DNA of 41,879 nucleotides from assembly GCA_958402445.1 (NCBI GenBank), contig CATXTO010000017.1:1-41879 (forward strand), written 5' to 3'. Of the stretch, positions 26,252 through 34,314 are shown in pieces. Position 1 is the stretch's first letter; each line of letters begins with the position of its first letter. Below the pieces are notes generated by a model. It saw only the letters and a program-made list of their open reading frames with translations. It was not told where the DNA came from and ran no database searches. The translations under genes and the position numbers were made by a program. This DNA is from an uncultured Eubacteriales bacterium. GTDB taxonomy: Bacteria; Bacillota; Clostridia; Oscillospirales; Oscillospiraceae.

Positions 26252-26878
26252 ATGGACAATTACGCCGTGGCAAAAAAACGGGCCGCACAGGCGTTTCTGG
26301 GCTATTCCCAGGAACAAATGACGGAGCGGTTCCATTTGCGCCGGGACGCTGCGTTCCTGTATCTCCGATTTTTGGGGCGGGAGTACCGCATCGACCGGAA
26401 AACCGGGGCGCTCGCTTGGTCGGAGGACGGCTTTGCCACAGCCGAGGAGGCCGGCTTTTTAGAAGCCATGTCCATCTACGATATGCTCTGCGACGCCAAG
26501 CCCGGCGCCCGTTTGTCCGGCCACTGGTGCCCGGTGGGCAGTTTGCCCGGCGTGCTGCACCGCACAGACGGCGGCCTGGCCATGAATGGCGGCGGCACCG
26601 CCGCCGAATTCGCCCAAAGAGAACCTCTATTCCGACAGGCCTGCGCCGCCCTGGGGGGGCGGCCAGCCACCCTGGGAGATGTGGGCTACCGAATTCCGGT
26701 TTTTGACTTTTTTCCAGTGATTTTGAAGCTATATCGCAGCGATGAGGACTTTCCGGCGCAGCTTGTGCTGCTTTGGGATGAAAACACCCTGGATTTTATT
26801 CGTTTTGAGACCACCTATTATATCGCAGGCCATTTGTTTTCCCGCCTGCGAGCGCTGATGCGGCGGCTTGACGCCTGA
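26252..26878 (+). CDS. DUF3786 family protein (1)
   Basis: 208 residues, soluble. Matches DUF3786 proteins in layout: an N-terminal helix, the FLYLRFLGREYRIDRKTGALAW core, and a C-terminal FDFFPVILKLYRSDEDFPAQLVLLWDENTLDFIRFETTYY-type segment (about 150-190). The function is not known. A second family member lies at 31975-32586 in the same cluster, so a role with the corrinoid or acetyl-CoA synthase proteins is likely by context only. ATG 26252 is chosen for GGAGG 6 bp upstream. Confidence 0.75.
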   Translation: MDNYAVAKKRAAQAFLGYSQEQMTERFHLRRDAAFLYLRFLGREYRIDRKTGALAWSEDGFATAEEAGFLEAMSIYDMLCDAKPGARLSGHWCPVGSLPGVLHRTDGGLAMNGGGTAAEFAQREPLFRQACAALGGRPATLGDVGYRIPVFDFFPVILKLYRSDEDFPAQLVLLWDENTLDFIRFETTYYIAGHLFSRLRALMRRLDA

Positions 26879-26975
26879 CTTCCCCGGGATGAAAGCTGTG
26901 CCGCCAGGAAAAGCTACCATGTATATAAGCACGGATGTGCTTCTATAAATTACGTTTTTTAGGGAGGAATTTAGT

Positions 26976-29105
26976 ATGAGCGTGTTAACGGACCTGATTT
27001 ACAGTGGCGCCAACGCCGTTGCTGGCCTTGCAGAGGGGGCGGTCAACGACGCCATCGCCAAGTTCGGCGCGGAAAAAGCCATTGCCTTCCCGGACACCGC
27101 GTATTTCTTCCCCACCATTTACGCGGCTACTGGTGTGAAGGTTAAGACGCTGGGAGACCTGCCTGCCTGTGTTGGCGTGCTTAAGAGCCTGATTACCGGC
27201 CAGGAGGACCTGGGGCAGGCGCTGAACGCCGGCCTGGCTACCGCTGTGGGGGCGGAGATTTTGGAGGGCCTGAAGTACGTGGATGGGGCCGATCCCTACG
27301 CGGAGGATTCGGGCATCGGCTTTGTGCCGGACCCCATCATCCGCTCTTTGGGTGTGCCCCTGGTCACTGGGGACATCCCCGGCGTGGCGGTGGTCCTGGG
27401 CAAGGCCGACCAGGCCGAGGACGTGGCCAAGGTGGTGAAGGACTATCAGTCCAAGGGCATTTTGACCTTTCTGGTGGGCGAGTGCATTGAGCAGTGCGCC
27501 GCATGCGGCGTGAAAATGGGACTGGAGATGCGGATCGTTCCCTTGGGCCATGAGGTGACCTCCGTCATTCATGTGGTTACGGTGGCCATCCGGGCTGCCC
27601 TGATTTTCGGCAATTGCAAGCCCGGAGACCTGTCCGGCTTGCTGACTTATACCAAGGAACGGGTGCCGGCCGTTGTGAATACGTTCGGCGCCATTGACGC
27701 CGTGGTGGTTGCCGCCGGCGCCGGCGCCATCGCCCTGGGCTTCCCCGTGGTGGTGGATGTGAATTTGGCGGAGAATCAGGTGCCCGGCGCGTTGGAGTCC
27801 GTCACAGACCATGAAAACACAGTGAAACGCTCCCTGGAGCTGCGGAACATCAAGATCAAGAGCAAGGAGCTGCCCATCCCAGTGGCCTTTGCCGCGGCCT
27901 TTGAGGGGGAGATTATCCGCAAGAACGACATGAAGGTGGAGTTCTACTCCGGCAAGAACCCAACGGCGGAGCTGGTGCTCATGCGGGAGCTCAGCCAAGT
28001 GGAGGATCACAGAATCACCCTGGTGGGCGACGACATCGATTGCGGCAAAAAGGATTTTGCCCTGGCCACCTTTGTGGAGGTGGCCGGCGCGAAGATGCAG
28101 ACCGACTTCGAATCCGTCATAGAGCGGAAATTTCACGCCTGGTTCAATTATATCGAGGGCGTCATGCACACGGGCCAGCGGAATCAGGTCCGCATCCGGG
28201 TTTCCAACGACGCCTTTGATAAGGGGTTGCGGATGAAGCATTTCGGAGAGGTCCTGTACCACATGATTATGGACGAGTTCGACGCCGTGGTGGATAAATG
28301 CCAGGTCACCCTGATTACAAACCCGGAGAAGGCGGAAAAATTCCGGGATGAAGTCGCCATGCCCCGGTATGAACAGCGGGACGATCGGCTGGCCTCCATG
28401 ACCGACGAATCCGTGGACCGGTATTACACCTGCATCCTGTGCCAATCCTTTGCCCCCGCCCATTGCTGCGTGGTCACTCCTGAGCGGTTGGGCCTGTGCG
28501 GCGCGGTGAGCTGGCTGGACGCCAAGGCAACCAACGAGCTCAATCCCAACGGTCCCTGCCAGCCTATATTCAAGGAGGGGTGCCTGGACGAGCGCACAGG
28601 GCGGTACGAATCCGTAAACAAGATGGTGGCGGAGTCCACCCACGGGGCGGTGGAGTCCGTGACCCTGTACTCCATCCTGGAGGATCCCATGACCTCCTGC
28701 GGCTGCTTTGAGTGCATCTGCGGCATCGAGCCCATGAGCAACGGCTTTATTGTGGTAAACCGGGAGTATAAGGGCATGACGCCGGCCGGCATGACCTTCG
28801 GAGAGCTGGCCTCCTGCACCGGCGGCGGCGTCCAGACGCCGGGCTATATGGGCCATGGCCGTCACTTCATCTCCTCCAAAAAGTTCATCGCGGCCGAGGG
28901 TGGCATCGAGCGGATCGTCTGGATGCCCAAGGAGCTCAAGGACGACGTTGCCCAGCGGCTGAACAAGACGGCAAAGGAGCTATACGGCATTGAGAACTTC
29001 ACGGATATGGTGGCCGACGAGACCATCTGCACCGACTGCGACGCGCTGATGGAGTTCCTGACGGAGAAGAACCATCCGGTTTTGAATATGGAGCCTCTGA
29101 TGTAG
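26976..29105 (+). CDS. acsB: Acetyl-CoA synthase (CODH/ACS beta subunit)
   Basis: 709 residues. It joins a methyl group from CFeSP, CO and CoA to acetyl-CoA at the Ni-Ni-[4Fe-4S] A-cluster. All ligands are present with the spacing of the Moorella enzyme: cubane Cys at 486, 489, 498 and 508, and the C575-G576-C577 motif that bridges the two nickels. The N-terminal domain, which in Moorella binds CO dehydrogenase and carries part of the CO tunnel, is retained though the protein is about 20 residues shorter than the 729 of Moorella AcsB; the shortening is upstream of residue 486. AGGGAGGAATTTAGT precedes the ATG. No CO dehydrogenase gene is adjacent. Confidence 0.97.
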   Translation: MSVLTDLIYSGANAVAGLAEGAVNDAIAKFGAEKAIAFPDTAYFFPTIYAATGVKVKTLGDLPACVGVLKSLITGQEDLGQALNAGLATAVGAEILEGLKYVDGADPYAEDSGIGFVPDPIIRSLGVPLVTGDIPGVAVVLGKADQAEDVAKVVKDYQSKGILTFLVGECIEQCAACGVKMGLEMRIVPLGHEVTSVIHVVTVAIRAALIFGNCKPGDLSGLLTYTKERVPAVVNTFGAIDAVVVAAGAGAIALGFPVVVDVNLAENQVPGALESVTDHENTVKRSLELRNIKIKSKELPIPVAFAAAFEGEIIRKNDMKVEFYSGKNPTAELVLMRELSQVEDHRITLVGDDIDCGKKDFALATFVEVAGAKMQTDFESVIERKFHAWFNYIEGVMHTGQRNQVRIRVSNDAFDKGLRMKHFGEVLYHMIMDEFDAVVDKCQVTLITNPEKAEKFRDEVAMPRYEQRDDRLASMTDESVDRYYTCILCQSFAPAHCCVVTPERLGLCGAVSWLDAKATNELNPNGPCQPIFKEGCLDERTGRYESVNKMVAESTHGAVESVTLYSILEDPMTSCGCFECICGIEPMSNGFIVVNREYKGMTPAGMTFGELASCTGGGVQTPGYMGHGRHFISSKKFIAAEGGIERIVWMPKELKDDVAQRLNKTAKELYGIENFTDMVADETICTDCDALMEFLTEKNHPVLNMEPLM

Positions 29106-29135
29106 GACCGCAGCACCCGCAACTCCTAAAGCACA

Positions 29136-29394
29136 GGCGCGGCGGGCTTCCCCGCCGCGCCGTAGGCTGTCGAAAAGCCCCTCGGGACTTCTCGACAAAG
29201 GAATTGCAGTCTGCAACATGCACTCGCTGTGCGCCAGCGGCGCACAACTCATACACTTGCAGCCAGAGCGGTATTTTCCACCACATACACACCGCGGCGG
29301 AAAATGATCTGCAGCTTTTCTCCGTCTCCGGGCGGCGAACTCTGCGAGGCTTTTTGAGAGGCTGCTGAGGTGCGGCGGGCTTCCCCGCCGCGCC
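29136..29394. repeat. Structured element with duplicated flanking hairpins (family R4), copy A
   Basis: Left hairpin 29136-29161 (GGCGCGGCGGG / CCCGCCGCGCC) is repeated almost exactly at 29369-29394 (one C-to-T change that keeps a G-U pair). Between them about 200 nt matches 36040-36230 and contains at least three stems: TGTCGAAAAG/CTTCTCGACA, CTGCAA.../...TTGCAG with inner TGTGCGCC/GGCGCACA, and ATTTTCC/GGAAAAT, then the conserved GCGAACTCTGCGAGGCTTT. It lies between acsB and acsV. No coding sense. Confidence 0.8.
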
Positions 29395-29473
29395 TATTGT
29401 GCTAAGTGCGCCGCACTCGCTTTTGGTAGAACCTTGGCCCTGGGGGAAATTTAAAACAGGTAGGAGAGACACC

Positions 29474-31405
29474 ATGTACGACATTACATTCCAAATAGAA
29501 GGCGGCAGTCCCGTTACCCTGGACGCGAACCAGGGGGACAATTTGCTGGAGCTGGCTCGGCGGGGCAATGTGGCCATAGACGCGCCCTGCTCCGGCAACG
29601 GTTCCTGCGGCAAGTGCCGGGTCAGGCTGTTGTCCGGGACCTTGGAGAGCAGTCCCTCCCGGCATATTTCCCCGGAGGAATATCAGCAGGGCTGGCGGCT
29701 TGCTTGCGGCTGCCAGGTCAACGGGGCGGCGCAGGTGCTGGTGCCGGACATCGCCTCCGCTTATCAGAGCCGCATGAAGACGGCGGATTTGTCCTCTCCG
29801 GAGGAGCTGGCCCTGTTTACGGCCATCGAGCGGGAGGTTAAGGATGCTGGAATCGTCTTTGAAACCGGCTTTGAGACGATGAGCCTGAGTCTTCCAGAGC
29901 CCACCCTGGACGATACCATGCCGGACAACGAGCGCCTGACCCGGGCCATCCGGGAGACTGCCGGCGTCCGGCGGGTGGAGCTGCCCACGCCGGTCATGGT
30001 GAAGCTGGCGCAGACGCTGCGGGACCATGGGTTTCAGCTTTGCGTCAAGGGCAGGCGGACCGGGGATTGCTTTCAGGTGATGGACCTGACGGAGCCGGCG
30101 GATACCGGCGCTTATGCCGCCGCCATTGACATCGGCACCACCACGGTCTCCGCGGTCCTGGCGGAGCTGAAGACCGGCAGGATTGTAGCCAAGGGCTCCA
30201 GCGGAAACGGTCAGATTCGTTACGGCGCCGACGTCATCAACCGCATCATTGAACAGGGAAAACCCGGCGGCAGGAAAAAGCTCCAGGACGCCATTGTGAA
30301 GGAGACTTTGGTCCCGCTGCTGGCAAACCTGTGCAAAGCCGCCCAGATACCGGCCCGGAGCATCCTGCAGCTCTGCGTGGCCGCCAACACCACCATGAAC
30401 CACCTGTTCGTGGGGGTGGACGCCGCCCCCGTGCGCATGGAGCCGTATGTGCCCTCCTTCTTCTCCTGGGAGGGGCTGCGGGCCGGGGACCTGCGCCTGC
30501 CGGCCAATCCCCTGGCCCCTGTGCTGCTGGCGCCCAACATCGGATCCTATGTGGGCGGCGATATTACCGCCGGCGTGTTTGCCAGCCTGATTTGGAATAA
30601 GCCTGCGTGCAGCCTGTTCATTGACCTGGGCACCAACGGGGAGATCGCCTTTGGCAATGCGGATTTTCTAGTCTCCTGCGCCTGCTCTGCGGGTCCCGCC
30701 TTCGAGGGCGGCGATATCTCCTGCGGCATGCGGGCCACGGATGGGGCGATCGAGGCCTGTACCATTGACAAAGCCACCATGGAGCCCATCTTCCGCGTGG
30801 TAGGCGAGGCGGAACAAAAGCCAGTTGGCATCTGCGGCTCCGGCATCATCGATATCATTTCGGAGCTATACCGCACCGGCATTATTAACGCCAAAGGACT
30901 CTTTGTCCGAGAGGGGCCCCGCGTGGTCCGGGACCGGCATGGCATGGGACGATTTGTATTGGCTTGGCCTCATGAGACCGCAGCGGAGCGGGAGATCTCC
31001 ATCCATGAGGCGGACATTGACAACTTCATTCGGGCCAAGGGCGCTATTTTCTCCGCCATCGATACGCTGCTGGGAGCCGTAGACCTGACGGTGGAGGATA
31101 TTGAGCGGGTTTACGTGGCTGGGGGCATTGGCTCCGGCATTGATATGAAGAACGCGGTGAACATCGGCATGTTCCCGGATATTCCCTTGGAGCGGTTCCA
31201 GTACATCGGCAACTCCTCGCTTACAGGCGCATATGCCATGGCCCTGTCGGACCAGGCTGCGGCCAAGGTGGAGGAGGTAGCCCGGAATATGACCTATATG
31301 GAGCTCTCCACCCATCCGGGTTATATGGACGCTTTTGTGGCGGCTTGCTTCCTGCCCCACACCAACCGGGCGCTATTTCCCCACAGCGTCCAAGAGACAG
31401 TATAA
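29474..31405 (+). CDS. acsV: Reductive activator of the corrinoid iron-sulfur protein (RACo; AcsV)
   Basis: 643 residues. An N-terminal 2Fe-2S ferredoxin domain (C39-x5-C45-xx-C48...C78), a middle linker, and a C-terminal ASKHA-type ATPase domain (DUF4445; DIGTTTVSAVLAELKTG, LFIDLGTNGEI, GSGIIDIISELYRTGII). RACo uses ATP to drive one-electron reduction of inactive Co(II) in CFeSP back to Co(I). The start at 29474 has TAGGAGAG upstream. Its place after acsB matches acs clusters of acetogens. Confidence 0.94.
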   Translation: MYDITFQIEGGSPVTLDANQGDNLLELARRGNVAIDAPCSGNGSCGKCRVRLLSGTLESSPSRHISPEEYQQGWRLACGCQVNGAAQVLVPDIASAYQSRMKTADLSSPEELALFTAIEREVKDAGIVFETGFETMSLSLPEPTLDDTMPDNERLTRAIRETAGVRRVELPTPVMVKLAQTLRDHGFQLCVKGRRTGDCFQVMDLTEPADTGAYAAAIDIGTTTVSAVLAELKTGRIVAKGSSGNGQIRYGADVINRIIEQGKPGGRKKLQDAIVKETLVPLLANLCKAAQIPARSILQLCVAANTTMNHLFVGVDAAPVRMEPYVPSFFSWEGLRAGDLRLPANPLAPVLLAPNIGSYVGGDITAGVFASLIWNKPACSLFIDLGTNGEIAFGNADFLVSCACSAGPAFEGGDISCGMRATDGAIEACTIDKATMEPIFRVVGEAEQKPVGICGSGIIDIISELYRTGIINAKGLFVREGPRVVRDRHGMGRFVLAWPHETAAEREISIHEADIDNFIRAKGAIFSAIDTLLGAVDLTVEDIERVYVAGGIGSGIDMKNAVNIGMFPDIPLERFQYIGNSSLTGAYAMALSDQAAAKVEEVARNMTYMELSTHPGYMDAFVAACFLPHTNRALFPHSVQETV

Positions 31406-31429
31406 AAAAGTTCCAAGAAAGGATTTAAT

Positions 31430-31936
31430 ATGGCTACAATTTTGAAGACCCAGCGCGAGTCCTATCCCCGGGTGAAGCTGATTGGCAAGCGGTACAGCGA
31501 CGCGGACCGGGACACTTTCGGTACTTTTGCTGAAATGTGGGCCGAGTGGTTTCAAAAGGATTGGTTTTCCCTTCTGCAATCCCACCGCGGTATGGAAGGG
31601 ATCAGCGATGATTACGTGGGCGCTATGCGCTGCACGGAGGCTGGCTTTGAATATTGGATCGGGATTCTCATGGCGCCGGAGGACCAAGCCCCAGAGGGGT
31701 TTGAAGAGGTTGAAATACCCGCCGGGGACCTGGGCGTATGCTATCTGTACGGCAAGGATGGAAGCCCGGATTTGTTCGGCATGGAGGCCCATGAGGCCTG
31801 CCTGGCAGCCTGGCAGGCCCAGGGCTGGAAGACATCTCCCCAGAGCTGGTTCCTGGAGCGGTATAACTGCCCCCGGTATACGGAACCGGATGAAAAGGGC
31901 AACGTCATTTTGGACTACTGCGCCTATTTGGCCTGA
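31430..31936 (+). CDS. Stand-alone GyrI-like / AraC effector-binding domain protein
   Basis: 168 residues, the fold of the GyrI-like small-molecule-binding family: YPRVKLIGKRYSDAD start, GFEYWIGILM middle and a C-terminal WFLERYNCPRYTE...ILDYCAYL segment. No DNA-binding domain is attached. These modules bind drugs, cofactors or act as regulators' sensor domains. It is 25 bp after acsV and 38 bp before the second DUF3786 gene, so it is probably part of the acs operon; the ligand is unknown, and a corrinoid or folate is conceivable but unproven. AAGAAAGGA precedes the ATG. Confidence 0.72.
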   Translation: MATILKTQRESYPRVKLIGKRYSDADRDTFGTFAEMWAEWFQKDWFSLLQSHRGMEGISDDYVGAMRCTEAGFEYWIGILMAPEDQAPEGFEEVEIPAGDLGVCYLYGKDGSPDLFGMEAHEACLAAWQAQGWKTSPQSWFLERYNCPRYTEPDEKGNVILDYCAYLA

Positions 31937-31974
31937 GCCGGTTATGCACATTTCCACAGGGAGGTAACCCGTTG

Positions 31975-32586
31975 ATGCAAGTGGAAAATCACAAGGAAGA
32001 GATCCCGTTTTCCCATTATGAAGGCCTGTATCAGGCTCTGGACCCCCAGGAAGCCATGACCCGGCTGCCTTCGGTGGGGTTTAACGGGGAAGCGTTTCAG
32101 CTACAACTGCTGGGCAGGTCCTATCGTCTGGCCTGGCCCAGCTACCGCATTGAGGTGATGGACGGGGGAGCGATCCCCAATCTGCCCACCCAGACCTTTT
32201 TGCTGCGATGTCTGCTGGAGGCCCGGGAGGCGCCGGCCACAGGGCAGTGGAAGACCTTTCGGGAGATGCCTTGGGGAGAGCTTTATATTCAGCCCTTCAC
32301 GGGCCGCTGCCTGACCCGGGCGGCCTTCACCTTCGGTACCAGGCTCCCCGCATTTCGTGCCGCCTGCGAGGCGCTAGGGGCCAAGCCGGTGTGCCATGGA
32401 GACGCCGGCTTCGAGTTCTCTTTCTTTGGGCCCTATGCCATGCAGATTCTGCTCTGGGCAGGGGACGACGAATTTTCGCCCAACGCGCAGCTTCTGTATA
32501 CAGACAACTTTGCAAAGGGCTTTGCGGCGGAAGACCGGGTTGTGGCGGGGGATATTCTTATCTCGCACATCAAGGCCGCGCTGTAA
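31975..32586 (+). CDS. DUF3786 family protein (2)
   Basis: 203 residues, related to the product at 26252-26878: the FQLQLLGRSYRLAWPSYRIEV core and the FEFSFFGPYAMQILLWAGDDEFSPNAQLLYTDNF-type C-terminus align with that protein, but sequences are far apart. Soluble, no signal peptide. Function unknown. A TTG directly before the ATG is an alternative start; AGGGAGG at 31958-31964 fits either. It is the last gene of the carbonyl branch. Confidence 0.72.
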   Translation: MQVENHKEEIPFSHYEGLYQALDPQEAMTRLPSVGFNGEAFQLQLLGRSYRLAWPSYRIEVMDGGAIPNLPTQTFLLRCLLEAREAPATGQWKTFREMPWGELYIQPFTGRCLTRAAFTFGTRLPAFRAACEALGAKPVCHGDAGFEFSFFGPYAMQILLWAGDDEFSPNAQLLYTDNFAKGFAAEDRVVAGDILISHIKAAL

Positions 32587-32690
32587 TCAGAGGATGTCTG
32601 TTTTTATGGTGGTCACACATACTGCAGGTTAAAGCGACTCTGTCAGGCGGTCGAAAACCGCCACTACGACCTCCAATACCGGGAGCGCCC

Positions 32691-32880
32691 TATAGGGGCG
32701 TGCTTCGCACGTCCGCGGCGACCGCGGGTCGCCCCTACACCATCGAATCAGGCTGCACCCTGTAGGGGCCTGCTTTGCACGCCCGCGGCGACCGCAGGTC
32801 GCCCCTACATCATCGAATCAGGCTGCGCCCTATAGGGGCGAGCTTCGCACGCCCGCGGGCGACCACAGGTCGCTTCTACA
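32691..32880. repeat. Palindromic repeat R1, three tandem units with exact 70-bp period
   Basis: Units start at 32691, 32761 and 32831, each TATAGGGGCG or TGTAGGGGCC to CGCCCCTACA, joined by the same spacer CATCGAATCAGGCTGC. Inner hairpins differ between units with paired changes (GTGC-TTC-GCAC, GCGACC-GCG-GGTCGC). The third unit has an extra base and CGCTTCTACA as its end. The 32587-33055 gap holds no gene. Confidence 0.88.
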
Positions 32881-32934
32881 TAGTTTGCCCGAGGAAGGAA
32901 CCCATTGTTCACAGGAGCGGCGAATATGCCAAAC

Positions 32935-32961
32935 GCCGCCGGGGCCTTGTGCCCCGGCGGC
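32935..32961. terminator. GC hairpin in the 32587-33055 gap
   Basis: GCCGCCGGGGC (32935-32945), CTTGT loop, GCCCCGGCGGC (32951-32961). No T-run; likely a transcript-end structure between convergent genes. Confidence 0.5.
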
Positions 32962-32994
32962 TATAAATCTCAAAGGAATTATCGAAAGGCCTAG

Positions 32995-33020
32995 GCGTGC
33001 AGCTTTGCTGCACGCTTTTT
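32995..33020 (+). terminator. Intrinsic terminator of the acs cluster
   Basis: GCGTGCAGC (32995-33003), TTT, GCTGCACGC (33007-33015), TTTTT. Ends plus-strand transcription before the convergent SDR gene. Confidence 0.8.
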
Positions 33021-33055
33021 CCGGATTTAGAACGGACAGGGCGGCGATCCAAGCT

Positions 33056-33823
33056 TCAGGGCCGCAGGCCGCTGCCGCCCTGCATGGTGATGGTCTCACC
33101 GGAGATATATTTGGCGTCCTCTGAGCAGAGAAACACACAGGTGCGCCCGATGTCCTTTTCCGCGTCGCCGAAGCGTCCCGCGGGAATGCCCTGAATGGTT
33201 TTCTGATACACGTCGGGATAGGCGGCTCTCCACTGCTCCAGGGCGGACGTCATGACCAGAGGACAAATGACGTTGCAGTTAATGCCGTCGGGGCCCCACT
33301 CCGTGGCGGCCACCCGGGTCAGGCCCCGGATGCCCTCCTTGGCAGCGGCGTAGGAGCTCTGCCCCGGTTTGCCAAATAACCCGGCACCGGAGGCAAAATT
33401 CACCACCGAGCCCCGGCTCTCCTTCAGATGGGGGTAGGCATGTTTCATATAGAAGAAAACGGCGTAGAGGCCGGAATAAATGGCCTGATTGAACTGCTCC
33501 CGGGTGTGTTCGGCCAGGGGAACGCCGGAGGCGGAATTCTGCGCGTTGTTCACAAGATAATCGATGCGTCCAAAAGCCTGGACGGTTTTTAGGATCACGG
33601 CCTGCACCTGCTCCTCCACGCCGCCGTCTGCCTGACAGCACAGGATCTGTACGCCGTATAATCGCTCCAGCTCCACCTTAGCTGCCTCCAGCTTTTGTAC
33701 ATTGCGGCCTGTTAGGACCAGATTGCAGCCTTCTTTGGCGAAGGCGGTGGAGATACCGTAGCCGATTCCGCCGCCCTTGCCGCCGCCGGTGATAATCGCT
33801 ACTTTGTTGTCGAATTTTCCCAT
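33056..33823 (-). CDS. Short-chain dehydrogenase/reductase (SDR)
   Basis: 255 residues, classical SDR: nucleotide-binding TGGGKGGGIG (about residues 12-21), NNAQNS, and the catalytic Tyr-Lys in SYAAAKEG, followed by the PxxxxT-like CPLVMTSALEQW segment. It uses NAD(P)H on an unknown carbonyl or alcohol; FabG-like enzymes are the nearest general group. AGGAGG precedes the ATG at 33823. It is the only minus-strand gene within the acetyl-CoA pathway region and splits its carbonyl and folate parts. The frame extending to 34144 is rejected. Confidence 0.88.
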   Translation of the reverse strand: MGKFDNKVAIITGGGKGGGIGYGISTAFAKEGCNLVLTGRNVQKLEAAKVELERLYGVQILCCQADGGVEEQVQAVILKTVQAFGRIDYLVNNAQNSASGVPLAEHTREQFNQAIYSGLYAVFFYMKHAYPHLKESRGSVVNFASGAGLFGKPGQSSYAAAKEGIRGLTRVAATEWGPDGINCNVICPLVMTSALEQWRAAYPDVYQKTIQGIPAGRFGDAEKDIGRTCVFLCSEDAKYISGETITMQGGSGLRP

Positions 33824-34137
33824 GAAAATTCCTCCTTTTTTGACTGTGGTAACGTCAGCCCGAAAGAACAAGCTCCTGTAGTTAACATGCGCCATGTAAG
33901 GATCCTGCATAACAGCATAGGACTGGAAAGTGTTTCCTTTTTGTATCCTAACACGAGAGGAAGCAAACCGCAAGAACGGGTTTGCGTGGGTTACGGCCGT
34001 TTCTAGGCCCCAATTTCCGACAGATAGAAAAAGGCTTGCACGAAAACCCTGATGGTTGATCAAAATATCAAGATTAGGATTGGATTGAAGCCGGTTTTTG
34101 CCGCAGAAATTTTTTCCCGATGCCGTGCAGATTTGTG

Positions 34138-34166
34138 TTGACATTTTGTGCTTGCAATGGTAAAAC
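34138..34166 (+). promoter_or_regulatory. Promoter of the fhs-fchA-folD gene group
   Basis: Perfect TTGACA (34138-34143), 17 bp, TAAAAC (34161-34166), giving a ~140-nt leader before fhs. The leader can form small hairpins (GTGCC...GGCAC at about 34264-34286), but I see no known riboswitch consensus. The remaining 33824-34137 holds no gene. Confidence 0.6.
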
Positions 34167-34314
34167 TATATCGATAAAAGCGTACCAAATTGGCGCGCTC
34201 ACGTCCTTCATTTGTATGTTGGGGGCCACACCAACGGCCTTCTACATAAATCCTGTATGGGCCCGTGCCATTGCAACGGCAAGGCACCAACAATAATACA
34301 AGGAGAAATAAATT

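Noticed and set aside
26985..28865. 626-codon minus-strand ORF opposite acsB
   Set aside because: It mirrors the codon structure of acsB (GC-rich third positions); composition is His/Gly/Gln-rich with no domain.
34172..34314. THF or ZTP riboswitch in the fhs leader
   Set aside because: Hairpins exist, but I could not find the conserved core bases of either class.
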